A DNA stretch of 64,000 nucleotides from Chroogloeocystis siderophila 5.2 s.c.1 (GTDB lineage: Bacteria > Cyanobacteriota > Cyanobacteriia > Cyanobacteriales > Chroococcidiopsidaceae), in NCBI RefSeq assembly GCF_001904655.1, contig NZ_MRCC01000007.1, forward strand, positions 124,001 to 188,000, given 5' to 3'. This document shows, piece after piece, positions 8,665-18,687 of the stretch (position 1 is the stretch's first letter; each line of letters opens with the position of its first letter). Under the pieces are notes generated by a model. It was not told where the DNA came from, searched no databases, and saw nothing but the letters and a program-made list of their open reading frames with translations. A program made the translations under genes and the position numbers.

Positions 8665-10988
8665 AGTGGATATAAACAATATGTATTGCGACCCCTTGCC
8701 TTTGCAGCATAAAGTGCTTGAGTCGCAATTGCAATTAAATTTTGAGGAAAGGTATTATTTTGGGGAATTGTCCCACTAATGCCGAGGCTAATCGTAATAT
8801 ATTGATGCGCGTGATGGGGAATTTGTCCTTGAGCGATCGCGCTTTGAATGCGTTGGGCAACTTGTAAGGCTTGTTCGAGACTCGTCTCTGCTAGAACAAT
8901 TGCAAATTCATCGCCCCCACAACGCGCTATGAGGTCGCGGTCGAGGCGAATGCAGTTGCGCACAATTTGAGTAACTTGTTGCAAACAAGCATCGCCTGCT
9001 GGATATCCATGCATATCGTTGTAAGCTTTGAAATGATCGATATCGTACAAAATCATACTAATTGGAGCTTGTGCACGTGCTAGGCGTTGCCATTCACGGT
9101 AGAGAAATTCTTCAAAATAAGGACGATTTGCGGCTTGCGTCAATGTATCAATAGTAGCTTTCTGGTGAGTTTGCCCTTGTTGTTGGTACTGTAGCAGTTG
9201 TCGCTGAATGCGCGATCGCTCGATACGCGCAAGCGTGCGCGTGACAAGTTCAGGACCTGCGATCGGTTTGGCAATAAAGTCATCGGCTCCTGCGGCAAAA
9301 ACTTGTTGAATCGAGGTAATATCAGTATGTGCGGTCACGACTAAAATCGGGATATCGCTGTAGTTAGCATCTTGTCGCACGACGCGGCACAGTTCAAGTC
9401 CATTATACGTAGGCATTTCAAGATCCAACAGCAGCACGTCGGGAACCGTAGAAGTCAGAACTTGCCAAAAATGTTCGGGTTGACTCAGTACGGTAATTTG
9501 CAATCCCCACGGTTGCAACAGCGTGGTCAATGTCTGCAATGCGAAGGGATCATCATCGACAATCAAGACTTTAGCATCGGTGGGTGATGTTTGCGGCGAA
9601 ACTTGCGCGATCGCATCAAAAATCTCGTTGGTTGTTACAGGTTGCACAATATACCGACTGACTCCTAAGCGCGCTACCGCGACTCGGCTATCTAAACTGT
9701 CTTGCGTTGTCAGAATAACGATTGGTACGGTGGGAAACTGCATTTTTAATTCTTGCAGCAGCATTAACCCGCGATCCGGTACCGCATAATGGAGACTCAT
9801 AAAAATGACGTGGGGGACATCTTCTATGCGAGACAACACATCTGCGCGATTGTAGATAAATTCAACACGCCAGCCGCGATGCGGTGCAGTTTGCTGTAAT
9901 TGTTGTATTAAGGAATCATCGTCGGCGATCGCTAAGATTAAAGGTGTGGCTGTTGCGAGGGCGGCGATCGGTGGATTCGCAATTTCTTGCTTGAGTTGAG
10001 TTAAAAGCTGAGAAAACTCTCGCTGTCGGTTTGCTTCCCAATCACCCGCGATCAATAAATGTTCGATTGCGCGGGCCAAATCTGAACCTTTAGTATAGCC
10101 AAATGTTCCTAATCCACCAGCTAAGCGATGGGCTTCTGCCTGAATTTGTTGATATTGCAGTGGGCTGAGGCGGTCAACTGGCGATCGCACCGCTGCTTCC
10201 AAAACATCAATTCGTTGTTGCAACGAAGCCCGAAAATTCTGCGTCACCTGTTCGAGAAGAACTTGTTGTTCGTGTTCGCGTGTATCTACTTTTGCTTGTA
10301 TCTCTTTTTTAGGTGGTGTCCTTAATCGATATCCCAAACGATACACCGTTTCGATCAATTCTTCTTGCATTCCTGCTGATTTTAGTTTTCGTCGCAGATC
10401 TTTGATCAAGTTCGTCACTGCGGCATCTGTAGGCGAGTCGTCAATTGACCACAGATGATTGATAATACTGCTACGGCTAAAAATGCGCTGCGGATAGCGT
10501 AACAACAACTCTAGTAGGCTGTATTCTTTGGGACTGAGGACAACGATTTGTTGCCGATAAGTTACTTGAATCAGTGTAGGATCGAGATGCAAATCGCCCC
10601 ATGTAAGAATTGGCACAAACGTTGTACTTCCCTGACGACGTAGCAGCGCGCGAACTCGCGCTAACAAATGCTCGGCATCGCAGGGTTTTGTAATATAGTC
10701 ATCAGCACCAGCATTAAGTCCAGCAATGACATCTTCGTTTGTGTCTTTTGCGGTCAACATCAAGATTGGAGTTTGGCATTCTTGTTGACGTAGTTGTTGG
10801 CAAACAGTCAAACCATTGAGCTTCGGCAGGATGACATCGAGCAAAATGATGTCATACTCTCCTTGAAGTGCAAGATCAAATCCCAGTTGACCGTCGGCGG
10901 CGATATCGACAGTATACCGATGCGCAGTTAAGGTAGTAGCGAAACACTCGCTAATCGATGGATCGTCTTCAACTAAAAGAACTTTCAT
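8661..10988 (-). CDS. Response regulator: REC-wHTH-HPt-REC-REC-GGDEF
   Basis: 775 aa with an unusually long domain string. REC1 (1-118, phospho-acceptor D51) joins an OmpR/PhoB winged helix (about 125-224), as in a normal transcription factor. Then comes an HPt domain (about 245-345) with H287 in AHRLAGGLGTFG. A second REC (about 350-462) has lost the acceptor Asp: the aligned site is S398 in IFMSLHY, so it is a pseudo-receiver. A third REC (about 472-590) keeps D522. The GGDEF domain (about 605-775) keeps an intact GGDEF at 691-695 but no RxxD inhibitory site at the usual position. One polypeptide could thus bind DNA, relay phosphate and make cyclic di-GMP. First gene of the coupled operon; ATG start. 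Confidence 0.92.
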   Translation of the reverse strand: MKVLLVEDDPSISECFATTLTAHRYTVDIAADGQLGFDLALQGEYDIILLDVILPKLNGLTVCQQLRQQECQTPILMLTAKDTNEDVIAGLNAGADDYITKPCDAEHLLARVRALLRRQGSTTFVPILTWGDLHLDPTLIQVTYRQQIVVLSPKEYSLLELLLRYPQRIFSRSSIINHLWSIDDSPTDAAVTNLIKDLRRKLKSAGMQEELIETVYRLGYRLRTPPKKEIQAKVDTREHEQQVLLEQVTQNFRASLQQRIDVLEAAVRSPVDRLSPLQYQQIQAEAHRLAGGLGTFGYTKGSDLARAIEHLLIAGDWEANRQREFSQLLTQLKQEIANPPIAALATATPLILAIADDDSLIQQLQQTAPHRGWRVEFIYNRADVLSRIEDVPHVIFMSLHYAVPDRGLMLLQELKMQFPTVPIVILTTQDSLDSRVAVARLGVSRYIVQPVTTNEIFDAIAQVSPQTSPTDAKVLIVDDDPFALQTLTTLLQPWGLQITVLSQPEHFWQVLTSTVPDVLLLDLEMPTYNGLELCRVVRQDANYSDIPILVVTAHTDITSIQQVFAAGADDFIAKPIAGPELVTRTLARIERSRIQRQLLQYQQQGQTHQKATIDTLTQAANRPYFEEFLYREWQRLARAQAPISMILYDIDHFKAYNDMHGYPAGDACLQQVTQIVRNCIRLDRDLIARCGGDEFAIVLAETSLEQALQVAQRIQSAIAQGQIPHHAHQYITISLGISGTIPQNNTFPQNLIAIATQALYAAKARGRNTYCLYPL

Positions 10989-11135
10989 GCAGGATGATCT
11001 TCATCCAAACTAATTTCGGATTCAGTACATTCCAACTTAGGTAACAGGTTAAAAAGGAGCAATTACCAATTACTAGCCAAAATGAGACTTGATAAAGCTT
11101 AATATAAACTTATGAATTTTTCAGAAAATTTTATA

Positions 11136-12212
11136 TTATTTTTTTGAGCTAAGCGCTACACTCTCGGTCATTAAAGCATTGAGTAGTTTTGCAATACTCG
11201 TATCCGACAAATCGGGAAGCGAGAACTCGTGTTTGACATTGTGAAAATCGCGCTGCATCGAATGCGTGTATGTCGGGTCGTAGTGCGACTCTAACAAATC
11301 TTGAAAAAGATCCCCCCATGCTTGTTGTGCGATCGCCTGATACCACTGTGATATTTTCTTCTTGCCGTAGCGTACTTTCAAATACCCAAGCTTAGTTTGC
11401 AAGACATCAGGATGTTCAATGAGATGGGGATATTGCTGTAAAAGAAACTCGACTCGTGCTGCGGTTGGGACGTGAATTTCCACACAGCTTGCTTGTTTCA
11501 TCTGCAACCACAGTGATTTTGGCACATAAACTTGTCCAATTTTATTGCTTTCTGATTCTACCCACACGGGGAAACGCGAATCGAAACTTTGGATTTGTTG
11601 CAATAAAAGCGATTCAAAATACTTTTGCGATGGTTGCGCTAGCGGCTTATCGTGCCATTCTTCACCTAACAGTGAACCGCGATGATTCGCCAAATTTTCT
11701 AAATCTAAAACTTGCGCGCCACGCTGCTGCATCTGTCGCAAGATATAAGTTTTGCCGCTACCAGTCTTACCACAGAGAACTTGATAAGTGAAATCAAGCG
11801 GTAATTTCGCCAATTGTTCGCGGACATAAGCGCGGTAAGTTTTGTAACCGCCTTCAATTACAGTTACACGCCACCCAATTTGTCCGAGTACCCACGCCAT
11901 GCTATTAGAACGCTGTCCACCCCGCCAGCAGTACACTAAAGGGCGATAATCTTTTTCTTTATCGGCAAAGTGTTCGCGCAGATGTCGGGATAGGTTTTTG
12001 TAAACGAGTGCTGCACCTACTTTACGCGCGGTAAATGGGGATACTTGTTTGTATATCGTACCAACTTCGGCGCGTTCTTCATTATTTAATACTGGTAAAT
12101 TAATTGCTCCAGGAATATGATCTTCTGCGAATTCTCCCTCGGAACGGACATCAATAATTTCACTATAAGTTTCTAACCACGGCTGCTGAGTGTAGACAGG
12201 AGTAGATGGCAT
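11136..12212 (-). CDS. mnmH: tRNA 2-selenouridine/geranyl-2-thiouridine synthase
   Basis: 358 aa, normal for MnmH (SelU/YbbB), which geranylates and selenates the 2-thiouridine at the wobble base of tRNAs for Lys, Glu and Gln. The N-terminal rhodanese domain (about 10-130) holds the catalytic C95 in YCWRGGQRS. A P-loop follows, GKTGSGKT at 148-155, in the C-terminal P-loop domain. Both catalytic features are intact. No selD or other selenium gene is visible in the window. Monocistronic on the minus strand, about 150 bases from the phosphorelay operon start. ATG start at 12212. Confidence 0.93.
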   Translation of the reverse strand: MPSTPVYTQQPWLETYSEIIDVRSEGEFAEDHIPGAINLPVLNNEERAEVGTIYKQVSPFTARKVGAALVYKNLSRHLREHFADKEKDYRPLVYCWRGGQRSNSMAWVLGQIGWRVTVIEGGYKTYRAYVREQLAKLPLDFTYQVLCGKTGSGKTYILRQMQQRGAQVLDLENLANHRGSLLGEEWHDKPLAQPSQKYFESLLLQQIQSFDSRFPVWVESESNKIGQVYVPKSLWLQMKQASCVEIHVPTAARVEFLLQQYPHLIEHPDVLQTKLGYLKVRYGKKKISQWYQAIAQQAWGDLFQDLLESHYDPTYTHSMQRDFHNVKHEFSLPDLSDTSIAKLLNALMTESVALSSKK

Positions 12213-12501
12213 TATAAATCAACTGATCTTCTGTTTGATTGTGCCACTTGTAAGGTGAGTGTTTATTCAGGTGCGATCGCTTCGCTCTAGCTTTGTTCAA
12301 CTTCAGTATGATTTTACCCGTAGTCTTTGTGCTTTCTCTCCATATCCCCACAAAAAGCTAGGGTGGCCTAATCTACTCCCTCTTTCTCTCCGGTTCTTTG
12401 TGCCTAAGTGGTAGCCTACGGCAAACCTCTATGCGTCTACGTTGCCCACCCTTCACAAACACCTGTGATAATGAAAAAAGCTTCACAAATCTACAAACAT
12501 C

Positions 12502-14010
12502 ATGGCACGAGACTTACGCGGATTCATCAAACTCCTCGAACAACGCGGACAACTGCGACGCATCACTACCAAAGTTGACCCAGATTTAGAAATCGCTGAA
12601 ATTTCTAATCGAATGTTACAGCAAGGTGGTCCTGGCTTACTCTTTGAAAACGTCAAAGGTGCAGCTTATCCCGTCGCCATTAATCTCATGGGAACTGTAG
12701 AACGTATCTGCTGGGCGATGAATATGGAAACCCCCCAAGAATTAGAAACCTTGGGGAAAAAACTTGGTATGCTACAACAGCCCAAACCACCCAAGAAAAT
12801 TGGACAAGCCGTAGAATTTGGCAAATTGCTATTCGATGTCGTCAAAGCCAAACCAGGGCGCGACTTTTTCCCTGCGTGTCAGCAAGTTGTGTTTCAAGGC
12901 GATGACTTAGATTTGAATACACTACCGTTGATTCGTCCTTATCCAGGTGATGCGGGTAAAATCATCACGCTTGGGCTAGTCATTACCAAAGATTGTGAAA
13001 CAGGAACCCCGAACGTTGGAGTTTACCGCCTGCAATTGCAATCAAAAAATACTATGACCGTTCACTGGTTATCTGTGCGCGGTGGGGCGAGACATCTCCG
13101 TAAAGCCGCTGAACGCGGGAAAAAATTGGAAGTTGCGATCGCGCTTGGTGTCGATCCGCTCATTATTATGGCAGCCGCGACACCCATTCCCGTCGATTTA
13201 TCTGAATGGCTATTTGCAGGGCTTTACGGCGGTTCGGGAGTACAGCTAGCCAAGTGTAAAACCGTTGATTTAGAAGTCCCCGCCGACTCGGAATTTGTCT
13301 TAGAAGGAACGATTACACCAGGGGAAGTATTACCCGATGGACCTTTTGGCGATCATATGGGTTACTACGGTGGTGTAGAAGATTCACCACTGATTCGTTT
13401 TCAGTGCATGACACATCGTAAAGACCCGATTTATTTAACAACATTTAGCGGTCGTCCACCCAAAGAAGAAGCCATGATGGCGATCGCCCTCAACCGCATC
13501 TATACGCCAATACTCCGTCAACAAGTTTCAGAGATCGTCGATTTCTTCTTACCAATGGAAGCCTTGAGTTACAAAGCGGCGATTATTTCCATTGATAAAG
13601 CTTATCCTGGACAAGCAAGAAGGGCAGCATTAGCATTTTGGAGTGCGTTACCACAGTTCACTTACACTAAGTTTGTGATTGTTGTCGATAAAGATATTAA
13701 TATCCGCGATCCTCGCCAAGTTGTTTGGGCAATTAGTTCTAAAGTTGACCCGACTAGAGATGTGTTTATCTTACCTAATACACCGTTTGATTCATTAGAT
13801 TTTGCTAGTGAAAAAATTGGTTTAGGCGGGCGTATGGGAATCGATGCAACGACCAAAATCCCGCCAGAAACCGAACACGAGTGGGGTGCAGTATTAGAGT
13901 CCGATCCTGATGTTGCTGCGATGGTAGAAAGGCGTTGGGCAGAATATGGTTTAGAAAATCTAAATCTGCAAGACGTTGACCCGAATTTGTTTGGTTACGA
14001 TATGCGTTAA
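12502..14010 (+). CDS. ubiD: UbiD-family decarboxylase
   Basis: 502 aa. UbiD enzymes use prenylated FMN to decarboxylate aromatic or alpha,beta-unsaturated acids. In cyanobacteria the homologue is proposed to act in plastoquinone synthesis on 4-hydroxy-3-solanesylbenzoate. Sequence marks include MARDLRGFIKLLEQRGQL at the start, NVGVYRLQLQ, the EAMMAIALNRIYTP region, EVPADSEFVLEG, and the GPFGDHMGYYGG segment in the prFMN/metal site area. Length and both ends are normal. The partner flavin prenyltransferase gene is not in the window. ATG start; transcribed away from mnmH. Confidence 0.92.
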   Translation: MARDLRGFIKLLEQRGQLRRITTKVDPDLEIAEISNRMLQQGGPGLLFENVKGAAYPVAINLMGTVERICWAMNMETPQELETLGKKLGMLQQPKPPKKIGQAVEFGKLLFDVVKAKPGRDFFPACQQVVFQGDDLDLNTLPLIRPYPGDAGKIITLGLVITKDCETGTPNVGVYRLQLQSKNTMTVHWLSVRGGARHLRKAAERGKKLEVAIALGVDPLIIMAAATPIPVDLSEWLFAGLYGGSGVQLAKCKTVDLEVPADSEFVLEGTITPGEVLPDGPFGDHMGYYGGVEDSPLIRFQCMTHRKDPIYLTTFSGRPPKEEAMMAIALNRIYTPILRQQVSEIVDFFLPMEALSYKAAIISIDKAYPGQARRAALAFWSALPQFTYTKFVIVVDKDINIRDPRQVVWAISSKVDPTRDVFILPNTPFDSLDFASEKIGLGGRMGIDATTKIPPETEHEWGAVLESDPDVAAMVERRWAEYGLENLNLQDVDPNLFGYDMR

Positions 14011-14101
14011 AGAGCTTAGCGGTTGAAACGCAGCTACAAAAACGAAACTTATCTTCATAGGTTTCTATAGTTTGTACAATAAGGTTACTAGAAGTTGCAA
14101 A

Positions 14102-17100
14102 TTATGAACACTCACGACTTAAAACAAGCTGACCATTTGGCAGTCGATACGCACCTTGTGGTTCTACAATTGGATCGCCAATTCGCCAAGAACGACTAGC
14201 ATTAGTAGTGCGTACTGGACGCACTGTGCCTGTAGGGTAGGATGAAGCGGTGTTATCTCCAGGGCGCGTCGGTAAACCCCCACTACCTGTGATGATGAAA
14301 GTACCTTGTTGGCGATCGCTACGCGCAATGCAACTATTCGCAACGAGCGTATTCGCGTTTAATACATTTTCTGGCAATTCTGTCAAGCTATTTTGGATAA
14401 ATGTAGTGTCTGGAGTGGTAATGTTACCTGATGCGATCGCGCCACTGGCATTAATATCTACTCGGTTATTGCCATCGAGGATAGCGTAATCCGTTTCTGA
14501 AGCACCTGGGCGATAGCCGAAGCCAAAGAAAACAGGCGTGTTCAGCGTAATATTACCACCTTGACCTTCAGCAGCAAATGCCAAAATATCGCTGTCATCA
14601 AACGCAATGATTGAGTCAGCAATTAGGTCAATGTTACCGCCACTTCCTGTGCTGCTAGCAAGGTCTGTTCTAATGTCGCTGTCATTGCGTAAACGGATGT
14701 CACTTGCAGTAATAGTAATGTCACCACCCCCAGAAAGAGTAGCAGCGGTAGTAATTTCGCCATTATTGGCATTTAATTCACTTGTAGCAGTAATGGTAAT
14801 GCTACCTGCACTACCTATACTTCGACTTTGAGCAGATATCTGAGCAGCGTCAGTTAACCTAAGAGTTGTTGTGTCAATGTTTATACTGCCACCGTTTCCT
14901 GTGGAGTTGGAGGTAGTGTTAGCAAAGATGCCGCTAGCAGAACCTTGATTATTCACTACATTCTCGCCAAACTGAGCAAGACGACTAGCAAAATTAGGAT
15001 CGCTACCAGAAATAGTGATGTTATCTGCAATATCTAAGATAATGCTACCTGCGCTTCCGCTACTAAAAGTCGTGGTTAATATTTGCCCGCCATTGGTAGC
15101 TTCAAAATTATTAGCGTTAATAGTAATGCTTCCCCCAGTACTAGGATTAAAAGTTTGAGCATTAATTACTGCACCATCTGCAATGCGAAAGGTAGGAGTA
15201 TTAACTATAATATTTCCGCCTCGACCACTAGCTCCTACCTGAGTACTTGCAAATAGTCCGCTAGAAAACCCCTCGGTTTGAAAACTCATAGAAGGGTTAG
15301 CAAGATTAACTACAGAAACAGGAAATTTAAAAGAACTAACTCCGGCGATCCTTACAGAATCAGAAGCATTTACTCGAATGGTTCCTCCGTTTCCCTTACT
15401 ACCAAGGATTTCACCTTGTTGTCCAATCACGGCAACAGCTATCGCAGAACCGCTTGTTAGGGATAGAGTTTGCGTATGAATAGCAACATTGCCGCCGTTT
15501 CCCTCTGCTCCTGATTGAACATTAGCAAAGATATTACCCAGGTTTGAAAGAGAAACAGAGTTGTTAGCTTGCAAATTTATGTTGCCACCATGTCCTTGAC
15601 CAAATGTTTCTGCTGAAAGAGCAGCGCCATCACTCAAGGAAAATGACTTAGTTTGAATTGCGATGTTACCACCATTTCCTACTGCTCCTATCCCTACAAG
15701 GCTATCAATACTACTTAAATACGGAATGTTCAAACTTCTAAATGGCAAAAGATAGACTCCAGCAAGAGTAACGGTATCGTGGACATCAATATTTACATTG
15801 CCAGCATTTCCTGTTCCAAATGTACTAGCACTCAATCGCGCACCATCAGTAATTGATAGGGTTCCTGCTTTAATATTAATTTCGCCACCTTTCCCCTCTG
15901 CGTTGATATCTACTCTAGTAAGGGCACCACTAGCGAGACCGTTGCCTCTCACCCCTGCGAACCTAACGCCCTCTCTCGCCTGAATATTTATATCACCTGC
16001 GTCTCCTGTTCCAGCAGTAAGCACAATTATTTGAGCGCCATCGGTGACAGATAGCGAACCAGTCTTAATCTCAATATTACCTCCTGTGCCTACGGCTCCA
16101 GCTTGTACGCTACTCAAGAGACTACTAGAGAGGCTACCGTTACTTTTACTCACTCCGGCGAGCGTTACATCACCACTAGCTTCGATCTGCAAATTACCTG
16201 CATTTCCTCTTCCAAAAGTAGCTGTCCCCAAAATAGCGCCATCAAGTAAAGAAAGCGATCGAGTAACGATGTTGATATTGCCACTATTACCGATAGCTCC
16301 CTGTTGTACTACATTTGAAATCGAGGTTAACCCGTCTACAAGAGTTATTTCACCTGTCGCATTGATATTAATATCTCCTGCTTGATTATCAAATGAACCC
16401 AATCCTGGTAAAACTCCTGCTCGTACTCGGCTAGCTGCTAACACTTTTAGATTACGAGAGTTAATCGCAATGTCACCACCACTACCAGCGCGAACATCAA
16501 CTTCAGACTGTGCAGTAAGCGATATATCTCCTCTAGCAATACTGTCAGAAAAACTCAAGCTGAGATTATCTTCATACACATTTAGTCCTACTACTTCCAC
16601 TCCTGCTACACTACTCAACTCGATACGACCACCTGGAGCAAATAACTTTCCGCCCTCTAAACTTACATCACCGCCCAATAACAACAAGCTTTTACCAATA
16701 GGAACCAGTAAACCGAATTGAGATTGATTAGTAATATGTTGGGCAGCCATTTGATTGAACAAAAAAGCCGAAGGATTGACACTTAGCAACGAATTATTTG
16801 TACTCACGGGGGAAGTTTGCGCAAACTCTGCACCACCAGGAAACTGAATTGCATTCGCAGTCGTTGCCACAAACGAACCACCAAGATCTAACTCGCATTT
16901 GGTCCAAATAAAATGCCATTGGGGTTCATCAAAAATAGATTCGCATTACCCTGTGCCCGAATTAGTCCTTGGATATCTGAGGAGTTACTACCTGTAACTC
17001 GTGCCAATATATTGGCGATCGCAGGCGCATTGACAAAATGCGCGGTTCCACCGTTGGGAATACTGAAATTACTAAAACTATGGAATAGATTTTTATCTCC

Positions 17101-17277
17101 AATGGTTGTACCATTCGTGATTTCAAAGGTATCGCCGTTGAGCGTGACTGTAGTTCCTAATGAAGGATCGGCAGTGACTTGAGCTAGAGTGCGATCGCCC
17201 CCTCCTGCTACTACCCCAACAAACGTAACCCAACCTGCTAGTTTTAACTGCCAACCGCACCAACTTCTTTGAATCAC
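14102..17277 (-). pseudogene. Two-partner-secretion exoprotein (filamentous hemagglutinin-like), frameshifted
   Basis: The N-terminal part (17277 to about 16888) has a long signal peptide and a TPS secretion domain with ITNGTTIGDKNLFHSFSNF, NPNGILFGPNA and an ANILARV motif. Its frame ends at a TAG right after GPNAS. The rest (from about 16890 to 14102) is open in another frame and resumes with GGSFVATTANAIQF, exactly what follows GPNA in family members. Inserting one base in the GCGAGTTAGATCTT stretch (about 16890) joins them into one protein of about 1058 aa. The body consists of beta-helix repeats rich in GDINI/GGNINI/SLSLTDGA motifs, and the C-terminus has conserved cysteines (CIARSDRQ, RECS). 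Family members are secreted by a TpsB pore and act as adhesins. No TpsB gene lies nearby. Either a real one-base deletion or a sequencing error. Confidence 0.85.
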
Positions 17278-17490
17278 AAAATTGGTTTCCTTAACAAATT
17301 AGTTTTTATCGCAAAGAAATATAAATATGATTGTGTATAAAATTTAATTAATTTATGCTACACCAAACCTACAGTAAAGTAAAAATAAATAATAGTAATT
17401 ACTTAATTTCTTAAGGTTTTTTATAAATTTGTATAAATGCTGTGTCTTCCGCATTTTTTAGTTCTCGATATATCAATTTGATTTAAAGTG
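17278..17490. other. AT-rich intergenic, no gene seen
   Basis: Strongly AT-rich stretch with poly-T/A runs upstream of the exoprotein gene. It probably contains that gene's promoter. No reading frame of note. Confidence 0.4.
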
Positions 17491-17670
17491 TTAAAGCACA
17501 AAGGAATTTTGATGAATAGCTAGCTGACTGTAGCCTGCTACTGTGTAATCTTGCCCGAAGACAAACTCGCTGTAGTCAGCAATATTATCAAGTCCTAGCA
17601 CGCTCAGAATGATTTCTACAACGAGCCAAAGTACTGTTTTAATTAGTAAGTTTTTCCATAAAATGTTCAT
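17491..17670 (-). CDS. Small hypothetical membrane-associated protein (59 aa)
   Basis: ATG at 17670, TAA at 17491. The protein begins MNILWKNLLIKTVLWLVVEI and has one hydrophobic helix (about residues 8-28), followed by a conserved-looking GLDNIADYSEFVF segment. It resembles short cyanobacterial proteins I have seen with the pattern hydrophobic helix + GLD(D/N)xADYSEF, of unknown function. The upstream AAGTAG is a weak ribosome binding site. No close same-strand neighbour apart from the exoprotein gene about 210 bases downstream. Confidence 0.55.
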   Translation of the reverse strand: MNILWKNLLIKTVLWLVVEIILSVLGLDNIADYSEFVFGQDYTVAGYSQLAIHQNSFVL

Positions 17671-17898
17671 TGTTTTCTACTTGTTGGTAATGAACTAGAA
17701 CTTTTTGCTTAATTCAAACAGTAGAAAATACAACTTGGAAATACACTTACTATATGTGTAGCTCTGAGTACCAAGTTAGGATCAATTGATGGCTTAATTA
17801 CGCGATTACTATTGCCGAAAATACATTAAACTGCTTCGTAACCTAGTTGTAGTGAAGAGTGAAGCTACCAGGTGTGAAAGCGATCGCCTCTACGCGCG

Positions 17899-18228
17899 AT
17901 TAGGTCAAAGCGGCTGCTACCCACGATTGAAAGTATTGCCACTGGCACTCCTGAGACTGTCATTCGCCAATCTGATGCAGCTAAATTTGTTGCGAACTTC
18001 GCTGGTTTAGAGCAAAATCAATTTCGGATTGAGAAGCTTTATAGCAATACTCGAATTGACAAAAGACACTTAGCAGTTAACTTGCCATCCGATGAAGCGA
18101 TCGCGTTGGGCGGACACAACCTACCGATTCAGTCGCGGATGCAGATGTTTCAAGAGTATGCAGTTCCTTTAGCTGAGCGAGTTGCAAAACAAGCACTGGT
18201 GTCTGCGAGTGCAAGTGTCGATCCTGGG
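17899..18228 (+). pseudogene. Relic of type III polyketide synthase, N-terminal part only
   Basis: An open frame without ATG carries about 110 residues typical of the start of chalcone-synthase-like type III polyketide synthases: LPTIESIATGTPE, FVANFAGLEQNQFRIEK, LYSNTRIDKRHLAV, then RMQMFQEYAVPLAERVAKQAL. Family proteins continue for another 250 residues including the active-site Cys, His and Asn. Here similarity ends near 18228 and the sequence runs into a reverse-strand hydrolase relic. No start codon, no catalytic residues: a dead gene fragment. Assigned by eye from motif order. Confidence 0.7.
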
Positions 18229-18236
18229 CAATCAGA

Positions 18237-18645
18237 GTCGAAAATTGAAGATGCAATCGGTCTTGTAATGTTACGATGCCATCACGATTGCCGCATAAAA
18301 TTAACGTAGGGGCTTTAATTTGGTTTAACTGCGCGGCGTGATTTTCGACAATTAGCCCTGCTAAAGCTTGTTTCCATACCATTAGTGGTACTTACTTTCA
18401 AACTTTCAGAAACCGCAGTATCTAAAAATGCAGGGGGAATCGGTTTGTAAAAGGTACTCGCTTGAACATCGCGAACAAAACTAAGAGCTATTGGCTCAAC
18501 TAACCCTTGAATAGTATCATTAAGTTCTTTGATAACTAAATTCCCCACTGCAGTTAGGTGCAGCACCAATTAGTACTAAGCGCTGAACGCGTTGTGGATA
18601 GTCAACTGCAACTTTAAGAACCTTGTCATTCCGCTTTTATCACGA
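18237..18645 (-). pseudogene. Relic of alpha/beta-hydrolase
   Basis: Reading the minus strand, pieces of one alpha/beta hydrolase appear in order in at least two frames: VDYPQRVQRLVLIGAAP (about 18615-18560), then LNDTIQGLVEPIALSFVRDV...PPAFLDTAVSESLKV (about 18535-18395), then VWKQALAGLIVENHAAQLNQIKAPTLILCGNRDGI (about 18380-18255). Known members have YPxRVxRLVLIGAA after the nucleophile elbow and KAPTLILWGDRD carrying the acid. The nucleophile region and C-terminal His are missing, and frames change near 18545 and 18390. A decayed gene whose 3' end abuts the polyketide-synthase relic. Confidence 0.7.
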
Positions 18646-18687
18646 TGTAAGTTGAGGATTGAACCTGAGACTTGAGATGTTTCGTAT

